This document shows positions 1-5,468 of a stretch of DNA of 5,468 nt, one piece after another (positions within the stretch are counted from its first letter, which is position 1; each line of letters begins with the position of its first letter). Under the pieces are notes generated by a model. The model did not search any database. It was not told the origin of the DNA and was given only the letters and a program-made list of their open reading frames with translations. The stretch is from a bacterium. GTDB taxonomy: Bacteria; Krumholzibacteriota; Krumholzibacteria; LZORAL124-64-63. The stretch is from assembly GCA_016873405.1 (NCBI GenBank), contig VGXH01000166.1, positions 1 through 5,468 of the forward strand, read 5' to 3'. The position numbers and the translations under genes are program-made.

Positions 1-374
1 AGCCGGGCAAGCCGACGCACTTTGGCCTGGCGCCCGGCGGCGTGCCGGTGTTCGGGCTTCCGGGCAATCCCGTGTCGGCCCTGGTGATGTTCAGGCTGCT
101 GGTGCAACCGGCGCTGCTGCGCATGCAGGGCGCCCCCGCGGCCGCGCGCGCGCTGCCGGCCCGCCTGTCGTGCGCGGTGCGCGGCGCCGGCGCCCGCGCG
201 CTCTTCCTGCGCGGCACGCTCGAGACGCGCGACGACACGCTGTGGGCCGTGCCCCACGCGAACCAGGGCTCGCACATGCTCACGGGCCTGGCGGCGGCCG
301 AGGTGCTGATCGAGTTGCCGGCGGGCGCCGGCCGGCACGGTGAGGGGAGCGCGGTGGTGGTGCACTTGTTGTGA
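1..374 (+). CDS. moeA: Molybdopterin molybdenumtransferase, C-terminal part (5' end outside the window)
   Basis: MoeA inserts molybdate into adenylylated molybdopterin in the cytoplasm, the last common step of molybdenum cofactor synthesis. The first complete codon in frame is at position 3 and 123 residues are visible before the TGA at 372-374. The start of the fragment reads PGKPTHFG, followed by VPVFGLPGNPVSALVMF. This is the conserved MoeA segment in which the GLPGNPVSA loop closes the molybdopterin/molybdate-binding domain. The remaining roughly 95 residues fit the small C-terminal beta-barrel domain IV, ending in the typical GSHMLTGLAAAEVLIELP stretch. The GTG at 42 is an internal valine, not a start, because the homology continues upstream of it. 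The gene runs convergently towards the exported-protein gene at 655-3453. Nothing indicates damage. A fused or tandem MoeA paralogue cannot be excluded from the fragment. Confidence 0.93.
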   Translation, partial: PGKPTHFGLAPGGVPVFGLPGNPVSALVMFRLLVQPALLRMQGAPAAARALPARLSCAVRGAGARALFLRGTLETRDDTLWAVPHANQGSHMLTGLAAAEVLIELPAGAGRHGEGSAVVVHLL

Positions 375-654
375 GCGGCGGCGGCCACGGGAACGCTCAC
401 GCCGCGAGAGCAAGCCTCTGGCTCGCCGCGATCCGCGTTGGGATTTGTCCATGAAAAAAACCAAATGATAGTTTTTTATTTCCGGCCATAGCACGAATCG
501 ATCAGCGGAATCACGGCAATATTTGTCTGGTTATCGCTCCTGGTCGCCATGGAAATGCCGTGTCTTGCGGCGCGAGATCAAGATTTGGCGCAAACTTGGG
601 CCAAAACTGGCTGAATCCTTGTCACTGCATCAGTTACGAGGAGCGCCAGCTTCG
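375..654. other. Gene-free gap between two convergent genes
   Basis: This 280-base stretch lies between the stop of moeA (plus strand) and the stop of the exported-protein gene (minus strand). I find no convincing coding frame and no tRNA or other recognisable RNA. The flanks keep the high GC of the region, but about 441-480 is clearly AT-rich and holds one A-run/T-run hairpin, listed separately. Its likely job is transcription termination for both flanking genes, though I see no strong GC-rich stem followed by a T-run. Confidence 0.6.
455..477. terminator. Weak A-run/T-run hairpin, possible bidirectional terminator
   Basis: AAAAAAC at 455-461 is the exact reverse complement of GTTTTTT at 471-477, separated by a 9-base loop. 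The stem is six A-T pairs plus one G-C pair, so it is thermodynamically weak. Its position between two convergent genes and the T-run at the end of either reading direction are the only reasons to suggest a terminator. It could equally be a chance feature of an AT-rich patch. Confidence 0.25.
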
Positions 655-3453
655 TCAGCGCACCAGCGCCAAGCGCTCGGTCCGGCTGCCGCCCGCTGAT
701 ACCAGTCGCGCGAAATAGACGCCGCTGGCGACGGCCGCCCCGCGCGCGTCGCGGCCATCCCAGAGCACGGCGTGGTCGCCGGCCACCCGCACGCCCTCGA
801 CCAGGGTGCGCACCCGCCGGCCGTGCAGGCCGTAGATCGCCAGCGAGCAGGGACCATCGTGGGCGAGCGCGAAGAGCAGCGTCGTCTGGGGATTGAACGG
901 GTTGGGCGATGCGGCCAGCACGACGCCCGGGTCGGCAGCCGGCGCCGGCACGTCGAGGCGGACCATGCCCTGCACGTGTTCGCCGGCCAAGGTCATCGCG
1001 TCAAACGTCGCGGTCATCGTCCCGGGCGCGAGGCCGGCGTCATCCAGGCGGAACCAGAAGGTCACGCCTGCCGCTGCGGCGGGATCGCCATCATGGGGCG
1101 TCACGCGGGGGCGGCGCGCCGCGGTGGTCGCTCCCACGGGCGCCGGCACCGGCGCGGCGGCCGCAGGGCCGAAGCGCACGGTCGCGACGTCGATCAGCGC
1201 CGGATCGAAGCCGGGCGACGGGTGCACCGCGACCTCGATCAGCGCGCCGCCGGCGCCGGGCTTCAGCAGCCGCAGCACCTCGACGGCCACGCCGCGTGCG
1301 GGCCGCAGGTCCAGGCAGTGGCGCGGCGACAGGAACGAGCCCGAGGCCAAGTACTTGCCGAAAATCGCGACCATGCCGCTGCCATTGCGCGTATCACCCA
1401 CCGCCACCGGGTGCTCGGGATCGGTGAGGTCGTATGCCCGCACCGCATAGCCGAGGTCCGCATAGAGAATGCTTCCCACCAGCGCGCACGCCGGCAGATT
1501 CACGTCATCGGTCGCCGGGCCGGCGCTCCAGGGGGCGTGCAGTGTCACCGTGCCGTTGGCGGCCAGGTCGGCGACCTGGAAGCGGCAGCTCTTCCGCAGC
1601 GGATTGTAGAGGGTCTCGTCGCAGCGGAGCACCACGCGATTGCCGTCGAGCGCCATCCCCGTCGGGGAGTGGGGCAGCGCGGCGCGCGACCTCACGACCG
1701 GCACCGTCGGGTCCGTGAAGTCGACGACGGCCAGCGATGTCGTGCCGCGGACCACGAGCCGGCGGTCGAGCCACGCCGTGTGACCCGGCCAGACCGGCGT
1801 CGTCGGCAGCAGCGATCCGACCAGCCGGATGTCAGCCAGGTCGCTGGTGTCGTAGGTGTCGTAGGCGCCGGTGTCCTCGTGGTAGACCACCAGGAGGTCC
1901 CCGTCTGCGGCCAGGAGGGTGCCCGGCGCGACGGCGGCGGTGACGTCGACCGGCGCCAGCGGCAGCGCTGCCTCGATGTCCAGGCGCCGGACCGTGGTGC
2001 CGTCGGTGTACCAGAGCAGGCCGTCGGCGTAGCTGCTCTGCGCGTTGCAGTAGGAGCTCAAGTACATGGACGGCAGGACGTCGCGATGGACAACGAAACC
2101 CGACGCGCCGTCCATCACGATGATGCCGGGTCGCGGGCATCCGTCAAGGACCATGGCGGCGCGGCTTCCCTTGGCGCCGACCAGTCGCAGTTTGGCGCTG
2201 CCGTAGGTCGTTTCCTCATCGCGGGGCGTGCGCTGGCTGACGCGTCCGCTCGTGATCGTCGTCCAGGAGTCGGGGTCGTCGCCGCACACCACGGAGTAGT
2301 CCATGGTGGTGCTCAGACCGCCGTAGAAGCCGCTGGAGTAGCCAATGCGGGTCGAGGTCAGCAGGCCGAACCGGCCGCTCCATTGCGCGCTGCGAGTGGT
2401 GAGGTTGAAGCCGGGGCCGAGTTTGACCTCACCGTTGCCCACCACGTCGCGCGGCTGCCGCCGCTGCAGCACGGGCTCGAGCGGGAGCGTCACCAGCCCG
2501 GCCTCGCCAACCGCCACGATGAGGCGACCGTCCGAGCCGATGGCGGCGCCACCAAACGGCAGCGTGGCCTGGATCGACAGGTCGCCGGCCCGACGCAGCG
2601 TCACCTCGGCCTGATCGCCGGTCCGCGTCTGCAGAAACCAGCCCCCGGCCGCGGCAACGACCAAGGCACTCGGATCGCCGGCGATGTTCGCGCGGTGCGC
2701 GAGCTGCGACAGGGCACCCTGCGGGGAAACCTGGAACGCCGTGACGTTCTGGACCAACCCGGAGGCGAATTCGCTGACCTCCAGCCACATGGCCAGGCAC
2801 ACGATCTTGTCATCGCTGGCGGCCAGTGCGCCGAGATGCGGCGAATCCTCGTGGGGGATCACGTCGGCCGTGTCGAAGCCGTTGTTCGAGAAGCTCCTGA
2901 CGGTCGACAGGTGCGCCGTATCGTCGATGACCAGGTACCCGCGGGCTTCAGCCAGCTTGGAGGCACCGGGCCATCTCCGCACCGCCGCGGCGATCAGTGG
3001 GCCGCCGTTCGCGATGGGCAACAGGTGGAGATCGTTCGCGTCGTCCAGGGCCACGATGGCGCCGTTCACCGCGACCACGTCCCGCACGGATCCGGCAGGG
3101 TCATAGCTGCGCGTGACCACCGGCACCGAGGCGTTGCGCACGTCGACCTCGACCACCCCCGCGTCCCCGCATGCCACATAGACCCGCGGCCACACGACCG
3201 CGATGTCACGCGCCGCCGCCGGCAAGGGCACGCTGCCGGTGACCCGCGGCTGGTCCCAGACGTTCACGTCGACGAGGGTCAGCTGCGTGCCGGCGACGTA
3301 CGCCGTGCCGCGGTCCAGATGGCAGACGCTGCCGGTGATGGCGGGCTCGCGATGGGGCTCGACCACGGTCGAGGGGCTCCCGTCGCACGGCTGGGCGCCG
3401 GCGGGCGCGCCGGCAAGGAGGACGCCGACCATCAGCAGGACGATGCGCCACAT
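655..3453 (-). CDS. Exported LVIVD/beta-propeller-like repeat protein with C-terminal FlgD-like sorting domain
   Basis: This is a predicted 932-residue exported or cell-surface protein. I chose the ATG at 3453 over the in-frame ATG at 3480. It starts directly on a signal peptide (MWRIVLLMVGVLLAGAPAGA, cleavage likely after Ala20) and has a GTGGGGAT purine-rich stretch upstream, whereas the 3480 start has none. Residues about 45-320 and 475-710 contain short repeats of the form hydrophobic strand, then LxVxD or VRAYDLTDPEHPVAVG, as in LVIVD-repeat beta-propellers. Clear examples are VVEVDVRNASVPVV (about 100-113), LAVVDFTDPTVPVV (about 574-587) and VRAYDLTDPEHPV (about 671-683). Residues about 745-838 (IDVATVRFGPAA...) resemble an Ig-like module common in such surface proteins. 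Residues about 847-932 are a FlgD-like / type IX-style sorting domain: SPNPFNPQT at 849-857 and WDGRDARG at 898. The mature chain has 12 cysteines. Residues about 330-470 are unassigned. The 96-base gap to hipA shows no clear promoter. Substrate and partners are unknown. Confidence 0.85.
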   Translation of the reverse strand: MWRIVLLMVGVLLAGAPAGAQPCDGSPSTVVEPHREPAITGSVCHLDRGTAYVAGTQLTLVDVNVWDQPRVTGSVPLPAAARDIAVVWPRVYVACGDAGVVEVDVRNASVPVVTRSYDPAGSVRDVVAVNGAIVALDDANDLHLLPIANGGPLIAAAVRRWPGASKLAEARGYLVIDDTAHLSTVRSFSNNGFDTADVIPHEDSPHLGALAASDDKIVCLAMWLEVSEFASGLVQNVTAFQVSPQGALSQLAHRANIAGDPSALVVAAAGGWFLQTRTGDQAEVTLRRAGDLSIQATLPFGGAAIGSDGRLIVAVGEAGLVTLPLEPVLQRRQPRDVVGNGEVKLGPGFNLTTRSAQWSGRFGLLTSTRIGYSSGFYGGLSTTMDYSVVCGDDPDSWTTITSGRVSQRTPRDEETTYGSAKLRLVGAKGSRAAMVLDGCPRPGIIVMDGASGFVVHRDVLPSMYLSSYCNAQSSYADGLLWYTDGTTVRRLDIEAALPLAPVDVTAAVAPGTLLAADGDLLVVYHEDTGAYDTYDTSDLADIRLVGSLLPTTPVWPGHTAWLDRRLVVRGTTSLAVVDFTDPTVPVVRSRAALPHSPTGMALDGNRVVLRCDETLYNPLRKSCRFQVADLAANGTVTLHAPWSAGPATDDVNLPACALVGSILYADLGYAVRAYDLTDPEHPVAVGDTRNGSGMVAIFGKYLASGSFLSPRHCLDLRPARGVAVEVLRLLKPGAGGALIEVAVHPSPGFDPALIDVATVRFGPAAAAPVPAPVGATTAARRPRVTPHDGDPAAAAGVTFWFRLDDAGLAPGTMTATFDAMTLAGEHVQGMVRLDVPAPAADPGVVLAASPNPFNPQTTLLFALAHDGPCSLAIYGLHGRRVRTLVEGVRVAGDHAVLWDGRDARGAAVASGVYFARLVSAGGSRTERLALVR

Positions 3454-3549
3454 GGAATCCCCACTTTCGCAATCCGGCATGGGCGCCCGGGCGGGGCGCG
3501 ATCAGGCGATCATCGTACCACGGCGCGGCAGGGGGCGAGGAAGCGGAAA

Positions 3550-4863
3550 TCAGCCCCTGAGCTCTCCTCGCTGCACCCCCGCGATCCGCGCCGACGCCTC
3601 GTCGGGTACCCCCGAGGCCGCCGCGAACTCCGGCCACCTCGACACCGCGCCGGCCACCTGGTCGACGATGGCATCGGCCCGCCCTCGCGCGATCGAGACC
3701 AGTCTTGCACAGTCGCGGAAATCCTCGCGCGTGAACCCGTCGCGCTTCCCGCCCAGCGTCATCTGGTGATCCCGCGTCCAGACGCCATTGGGATTGTAGG
3801 CGTAGGTCACGTCGAACGCCGGCGCCAGCGACCACTGGCCCGCGCGGTCCATCAGGAAGGCGATGTTCTTGACGTGATCGTCCTGGTTGCGCGCGACGAT
3901 GTTGAACGCGGCGCGGCGCAACTGCTCCTCGAGCGCAGCCATCGGCAGCCCCAGCGCGCGGATAGCCATAAGCGCCTGCTCGTAGGAGTGCGCGCCAGCC
4001 TGCCGATAATCGAGGTGCGCGAGCGCGCCCAGCGACTGCATGTGCAGCTTGCGCCCCGACGGCGTGCGGTCGAAGCGGCGCGTCATGAAGTGGCAGCGGC
4101 CGTTCTCCTCGAGCAGGCGGCACTCGCTCATCGTGATGCCGGCCGCCACCGCCATCCGGTGGTACGCATGCTCGATGCGGCCGTAACCGGCGGGGTCGTC
4201 CAGTTCGCGGCCGCGGTCCATGGCGCCGCCGCGCACGCCGTCGAACTTCAGCAGCCAGTACGTGAAGCCCGAGCCGGCGTCGAGTTGGCCCGAGCGCACC
4301 TCGTCGGTCTCCGGATTCCAGGCGATGATCGCCTTGGCGCGCGCCCCGCCGGCCGAGGTGCCGACGCGCAGGATCGTCTGCAGAGATTCTTCGCGCCGGA
4401 GCGGCGCGAACGAGCCGGTCAGCTGGTTTCGTTGCGCCAGGATCTCGCCCGCCAGGTCGACCAGCGCGTCGAGGTCGATGCGCTCGGCCTTCGCGGCGCG
4501 CGGCCCCAGCGTGGGGTGGTACTCGAGCGCGCCCATGCCGCGCGTGCCGGTGTAGCAGAGCCTTTCGACCGGGTCGAGCGGCCGCTCGCTGCGACCTTCG
4601 CGCGCCAGCCAGGCGTTGATGAGCGCGTTGCCGAAATCGTCGGGCAGCGAATCGGCCAGCAGGCCGGGCAGCCCGTGGAACGACTCCTTCGCCAGCGCCG
4701 GGAACGCGTAGACGCGGCCGGCGAGCGGCATCGTCAGCGGCGCGAGCTCGATGCCGCTCTGCTGGAAGCCCGGGTCGTACTCGAAGCGCGCGACCTGCGC
4801 GGCTGCATCCCACGCCACCGCGCCGATGGTGCTGCCCCAGAGGCGGACTTCAGCGATGGTCAT
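3550..4863 (-). CDS. hipA: HipA-family serine/threonine kinase toxin
   Basis: This is the toxin of a type II HipBA module. In E. coli, HipA phosphorylates glutamyl-tRNA synthetase and drives persistence; the target here is unknown. The 437-residue length matches the family. Residues 1-112 fit the N-terminal HipA subdomain (LPDDFGNALINAWL at 73-86). The kinase core follows: glycine-rich loop GTSAGGARAK at 168-177, ATP lysine K206 in FTYWLLKFDG, catalytic segment NQDDHVKN at 326-333, and LAPAFD ending at D351. Aligned by eye to E. coli HipA as I remember it, D328, N333 and D351 correspond to D309, N314 and D332 with identical spacing, and S170 to the autophosphorylated S150. The late conserved stretch HQMTLGGKRDGF is at 366-377. 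The ATG overlaps the hipB stop (ATGA at 4863-4860 on the minus strand), which implies translational coupling with the antitoxin. No frameshift or missing key residue is seen, so the kinase should be active. Confidence 0.95.
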   Translation of the reverse strand: MTIAEVRLWGSTIGAVAWDAAAQVARFEYDPGFQQSGIELAPLTMPLAGRVYAFPALAKESFHGLPGLLADSLPDDFGNALINAWLAREGRSERPLDPVERLCYTGTRGMGALEYHPTLGPRAAKAERIDLDALVDLAGEILAQRNQLTGSFAPLRREESLQTILRVGTSAGGARAKAIIAWNPETDEVRSGQLDAGSGFTYWLLKFDGVRGGAMDRGRELDDPAGYGRIEHAYHRMAVAAGITMSECRLLEENGRCHFMTRRFDRTPSGRKLHMQSLGALAHLDYRQAGAHSYEQALMAIRALGLPMAALEEQLRRAAFNIVARNQDDHVKNIAFLMDRAGQWSLAPAFDVTYAYNPNGVWTRDHQMTLGGKRDGFTREDFRDCARLVSIARGRADAIVDQVAGAVSRWPEFAAASGVPDEASARIAGVQRGELRG

Positions 4864-5228
4864 TGGTCATCACCCCAGGTCCAGGGCTTGGGCCCTGGTG
4901 CGCCGGGGTCGTGCGGTTGCGCCGGCGCAACCGACGAGGCGCGGCGCCGCAGCTTGCCCTGCAGCTTCAGCTGCTGCATCGGACTGGGCGCCGGCGCCGG
5001 CAGCAACTGCTCGAGGTTGGCCAGCAGGTCCAGCGCGCGCAGCACGCGGATCCAGTTGGTCATCTGCGCGGAGTGCCCGTGCTCCATGCGGTGCAGCGTG
5101 CGCTTGGAGACGCCGGCCTCGCGGGCCAGGTCGTCCTGCGAGAGGTTGCGGTCCAGGCGCTGGCGGGCCAGGCGCAGGCCGAGTTCGGCCAGGAGGGCGG
5201 GGTCGGGGGTGGTGTTGGTCTGGGGCAT
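4860..5228 (-). CDS. hipB: HipB-like Xre-family antitoxin and autorepressor
   Basis: This is a DNA-binding antitoxin expected to bind HipA and repress its own operon. The 122-residue product has one Xre/Cro helix-turn-helix at about residues 13-66. Helices 2 and 3 lie in LSQDDLAREAGVSKRTLHRM (29-48). A tail follows: LLPAPAPSP, then the basic LKLQGKLRRRASS (87-99), then a Pro/Gly-rich stretch ending PWTWGDDQ. The frame is open upstream, with alternative ATGs at 5270 and 5309. I prefer 5228 because the best promoter has its -10 at 5272-5277, which would put the transcript start past 5270. Also, residues coded upstream of 5228 look unlike the HTH family. The ribosome site is weak (GGACGGTGG just before the ATG). 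It overlaps hipA by 4 bases. The E. coli HipB is about 88 residues, so this protein is longer mainly at the C-terminus. Confidence 0.92.
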   Translation of the reverse strand: MPQTNTTPDPALLAELGLRLARQRLDRNLSQDDLAREAGVSKRTLHRMEHGHSAQMTNWIRVLRALDLLANLEQLLPAPAPSPMQQLKLQGKLRRRASSVAPAQPHDPGAPGPKPWTWGDDQ

Positions 5229-5264
5229 GGGGCCACCGTCCGGGGATGAGTCCGCACATGAGGG

Positions 5265-5289
5265 TGCCATTAATATGCCAAATATGGCG
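5265..5289. promoter_or_regulatory. Putative HipB operator O1 (over promoter P1)
   Basis: Two TGCCA half-sites start at 5265 and 5276, 11 bases apart, and the second pairs with TGGCG to form the imperfect palindrome TGCCA-AATA-TGGCG at 5276-5289. The 11-base step would place the half-sites on nearly the same face of the helix. The site overlaps the -10 and spacer of P1. Binding by HipB is inferred from position; it differs from the TATCC-N8-GGATA site known for E. coli HipB. Confidence 0.5.
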
Positions 5290-5299
5290 ATTTTGTCAA
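5272..5299 (-). promoter_or_regulatory. Candidate hipBA promoter P1 (proximal)
   Basis: On the minus strand a perfect TTGACA (plus positions 5294-5299) stands 16 bases upstream of CATATT (5272-5277), a 4/6 match to the -10 consensus. The transcript would begin near 5265, giving a leader of roughly 37 bases before the ATG at 5228. The palindrome at 5276-5289 fills the spacer and touches the -10, the expected place for an autorepressor site. Consensus matching assumes a sigma-70-like factor; lineages of the FCB group often use a different -33/-7 pattern. Confidence 0.5.
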
Positions 5300-5312
5300 A
5301 CTTAACCATGAC

Positions 5313-5340
5313 ATTATCATTGTAATATATGGCATCTTAA
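5313..5340 (-). promoter_or_regulatory. Candidate hipBA promoter P2 (distal)
   Basis: On the minus strand TTAAGA (plus 5335-5340, 4/6 match to TTGACA) is followed after 17 bases by GATAAT (5313-5318, 5/6 match to TATAAT). The leader would be about 78 bases. Its -35 box lies within the TGGCA repeat copy at 5330-5345. In AT-rich DNA such matches arise easily by chance, so P2 is less certain than P1. Confidence 0.35.
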
Positions 5341-5345
5341 AGGCA
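5330..5345. promoter_or_regulatory. Putative HipB operator O2 (inverted copy of part of O1)
   Basis: TGGCATCTTAAAGGCA at 5330-5345 matches the reverse complement of 5265-5280 at 14 of 16 positions. It keeps the two GGCA cores 11 bases apart. It covers the -35 box of candidate promoter P2. The match in an otherwise unrelated stretch argues for a protein-binding site rather than chance. Confidence 0.48.
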
Positions 5346-5360
5346 TATAGCAGTTGTAGT

Positions 5361-5386
5361 TGCCAATAATGGCCATTAAGCTGGCA
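5361..5386. promoter_or_regulatory. Putative HipB operator O3 (distal, overlaps the upstream gene's stop)
   Basis: TGCCA-ATAA-TGGCC at 5361-5374 has the same half-sites and the same 4-base spacer as the O1 palindrome. A further TGGCA follows at 5382-5386. TGGCATCTT occurs both here (5382-5390) and in O2 (5330-5338), and GCCATTAA occurs both here (5372-5379) and in O1 (5266-5273). The element spans the stop codon of the upstream gene at 5376-5378. Confidence 0.45.
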
Positions 5387-5468
5387 TCTTCCTGAGCCTG
5401 CGCCGCGCGAACACCAGCCAGAACGCCAGCACCGCCTCCCCGAACATCAGCGGCGTGGCGACTTTGAA
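5376..5468 (-). CDS. C-terminal end of a membrane protein, possibly DUF4386-like (5' end outside the window)
   Basis: A minus-strand frame is open from the window edge to a TAA at 5376-5378, giving 30 residues: FKVATPLMFGEAVLAFWLVF and then ARRRLRKMPA. This looks like a final transmembrane helix (about TPLMFGEAVLAFWLVFA) with a positively charged cytoplasmic tail, and the GC-rich codon use matches the neighbouring genes. The GEAVLAFWLVF pattern recalls the last helix of DUF4386-type integral membrane proteins, but 30 residues are too few to decide. It lies 147 bases upstream of hipB on the same strand, and its stop falls inside the O3 repeat. No terminator is visible, so some read-through into hipBA is possible. 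Confidence 0.6.
   Translation of the reverse strand, partial: FKVATPLMFGEAVLAFWLVFARRRLRKMPA

Noticed and set aside
3363..3382. Lipoprotein lipobox near the N-terminal Cys23 of the exported protein
   Set aside because: The residues before the cysteine are AQP, which do not fit the lipobox pattern; a signal peptidase I site (AGA, then Q) fits better.
3454..3480. Start of the exported protein at 3480
   Set aside because: It adds nine polar residues ahead of the signal peptide and has no ribosome site, while the ATG at 3453 begins directly on the hydrophobic leader.
3481..3495. Palindromes GGGCGCCC and CGCCCGGGCG in the gap after hipA as a terminator
   Set aside because: They are short overlapping GC palindromes with no following T-run on either strand, and are expected often in DNA of this composition.
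3512..3517. TACGAT preceded by TGG on the minus strand as an extended -10 promoter for the exported-protein gene
   Set aside because: It is only a 4/6 match and has no recognisable -35 at a suitable distance, so the gene may have another promoter type or be read from hipBA.
3206..4813. A 535-codon minus-strand frame overlapping hipA and the start of the exported-protein gene
   Set aside because: It is out of frame with both genes, has a low-complexity R/A/G-rich translation and no domain, while the hipA frame shows the full kinase motif set.
5229..5309. N-terminal extension of hipB starting at 5309 or 5270
   Set aside because: These starts lie in or upstream of the best promoter and operator, lack a ribosome site, and code residues unlike the HTH family.
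772..5325. A 1517-codon plus-strand open frame running antisense through the exported-protein gene, hipA and hipB
   Set aside because: It is a shadow frame. GC-rich codon use on the minus strand removes stop codons from the opposite frame. The translation is rich in R, G, A, H and Q with no recognisable domain, and it crosses three well-supported minus-strand units including their gaps.

Overview
The window is GC-rich coding sequence broken by two AT-rich non-coding patches. It looks bacterial. The best lineage clue is the secreted 932-residue protein, whose C-terminus is a FlgD-like / type IX-style sorting domain (SPNPFNPQT ... WDGRDARG ... SGVYFARL). This domain is typical of the FCB superphylum. 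Combined with high GC, it points to an uncultured lineage of the Eisenbacteria / Krumholzibacteriota kind rather than to the AT-rich Bacteroidetes. That placement is an inference from domain style and base composition only.

Layout, left to right. (1) Positions 1-374, plus strand: the 3' end of moeA (molybdenum insertion into molybdopterin). (2) Positions 375-654: a gene-free gap between convergent genes, with an AT-rich core and one weak hairpin. (3) Positions 655-3453, minus strand: a large exported protein with LVIVD/beta-propeller-like repeats, an Ig-like module and a C-terminal sorting domain. (4) Positions 3550-5228, minus strand: a two-gene hipBA toxin-antitoxin operon. It has an Xre-type HTH antitoxin (hipB, 122 aa) and a complete HipA-family Ser/Thr kinase (437 aa), joined by an ATGA stop/start overlap. 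(5) Positions 5229-5375: an AT-rich control region (about 33% GC over 5271-5380) with two candidate promoters and several TGCCA/TGGCA half-sites arranged as palindromes. (6) Positions 5376-5468, minus strand: the last 30 codons of a membrane protein gene whose stop lies inside the same repeat array.

The functional unit in the window is hipBA. HipB probably binds the TGCCA/TGGCA sites over its own promoters and represses the operon. HipA keeps the ATP-binding lysine, the catalytic and metal-binding residues, and a serine in its glycine-rich loop at the position phosphorylated in E. coli HipA, so it is probably an active, self-regulating kinase. The moeA fragment, the exported protein and the upstream membrane protein have no evident functional link to it. 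I see no wholly new system. The least routine item is the operator array, which does not resemble the E. coli HipB site.
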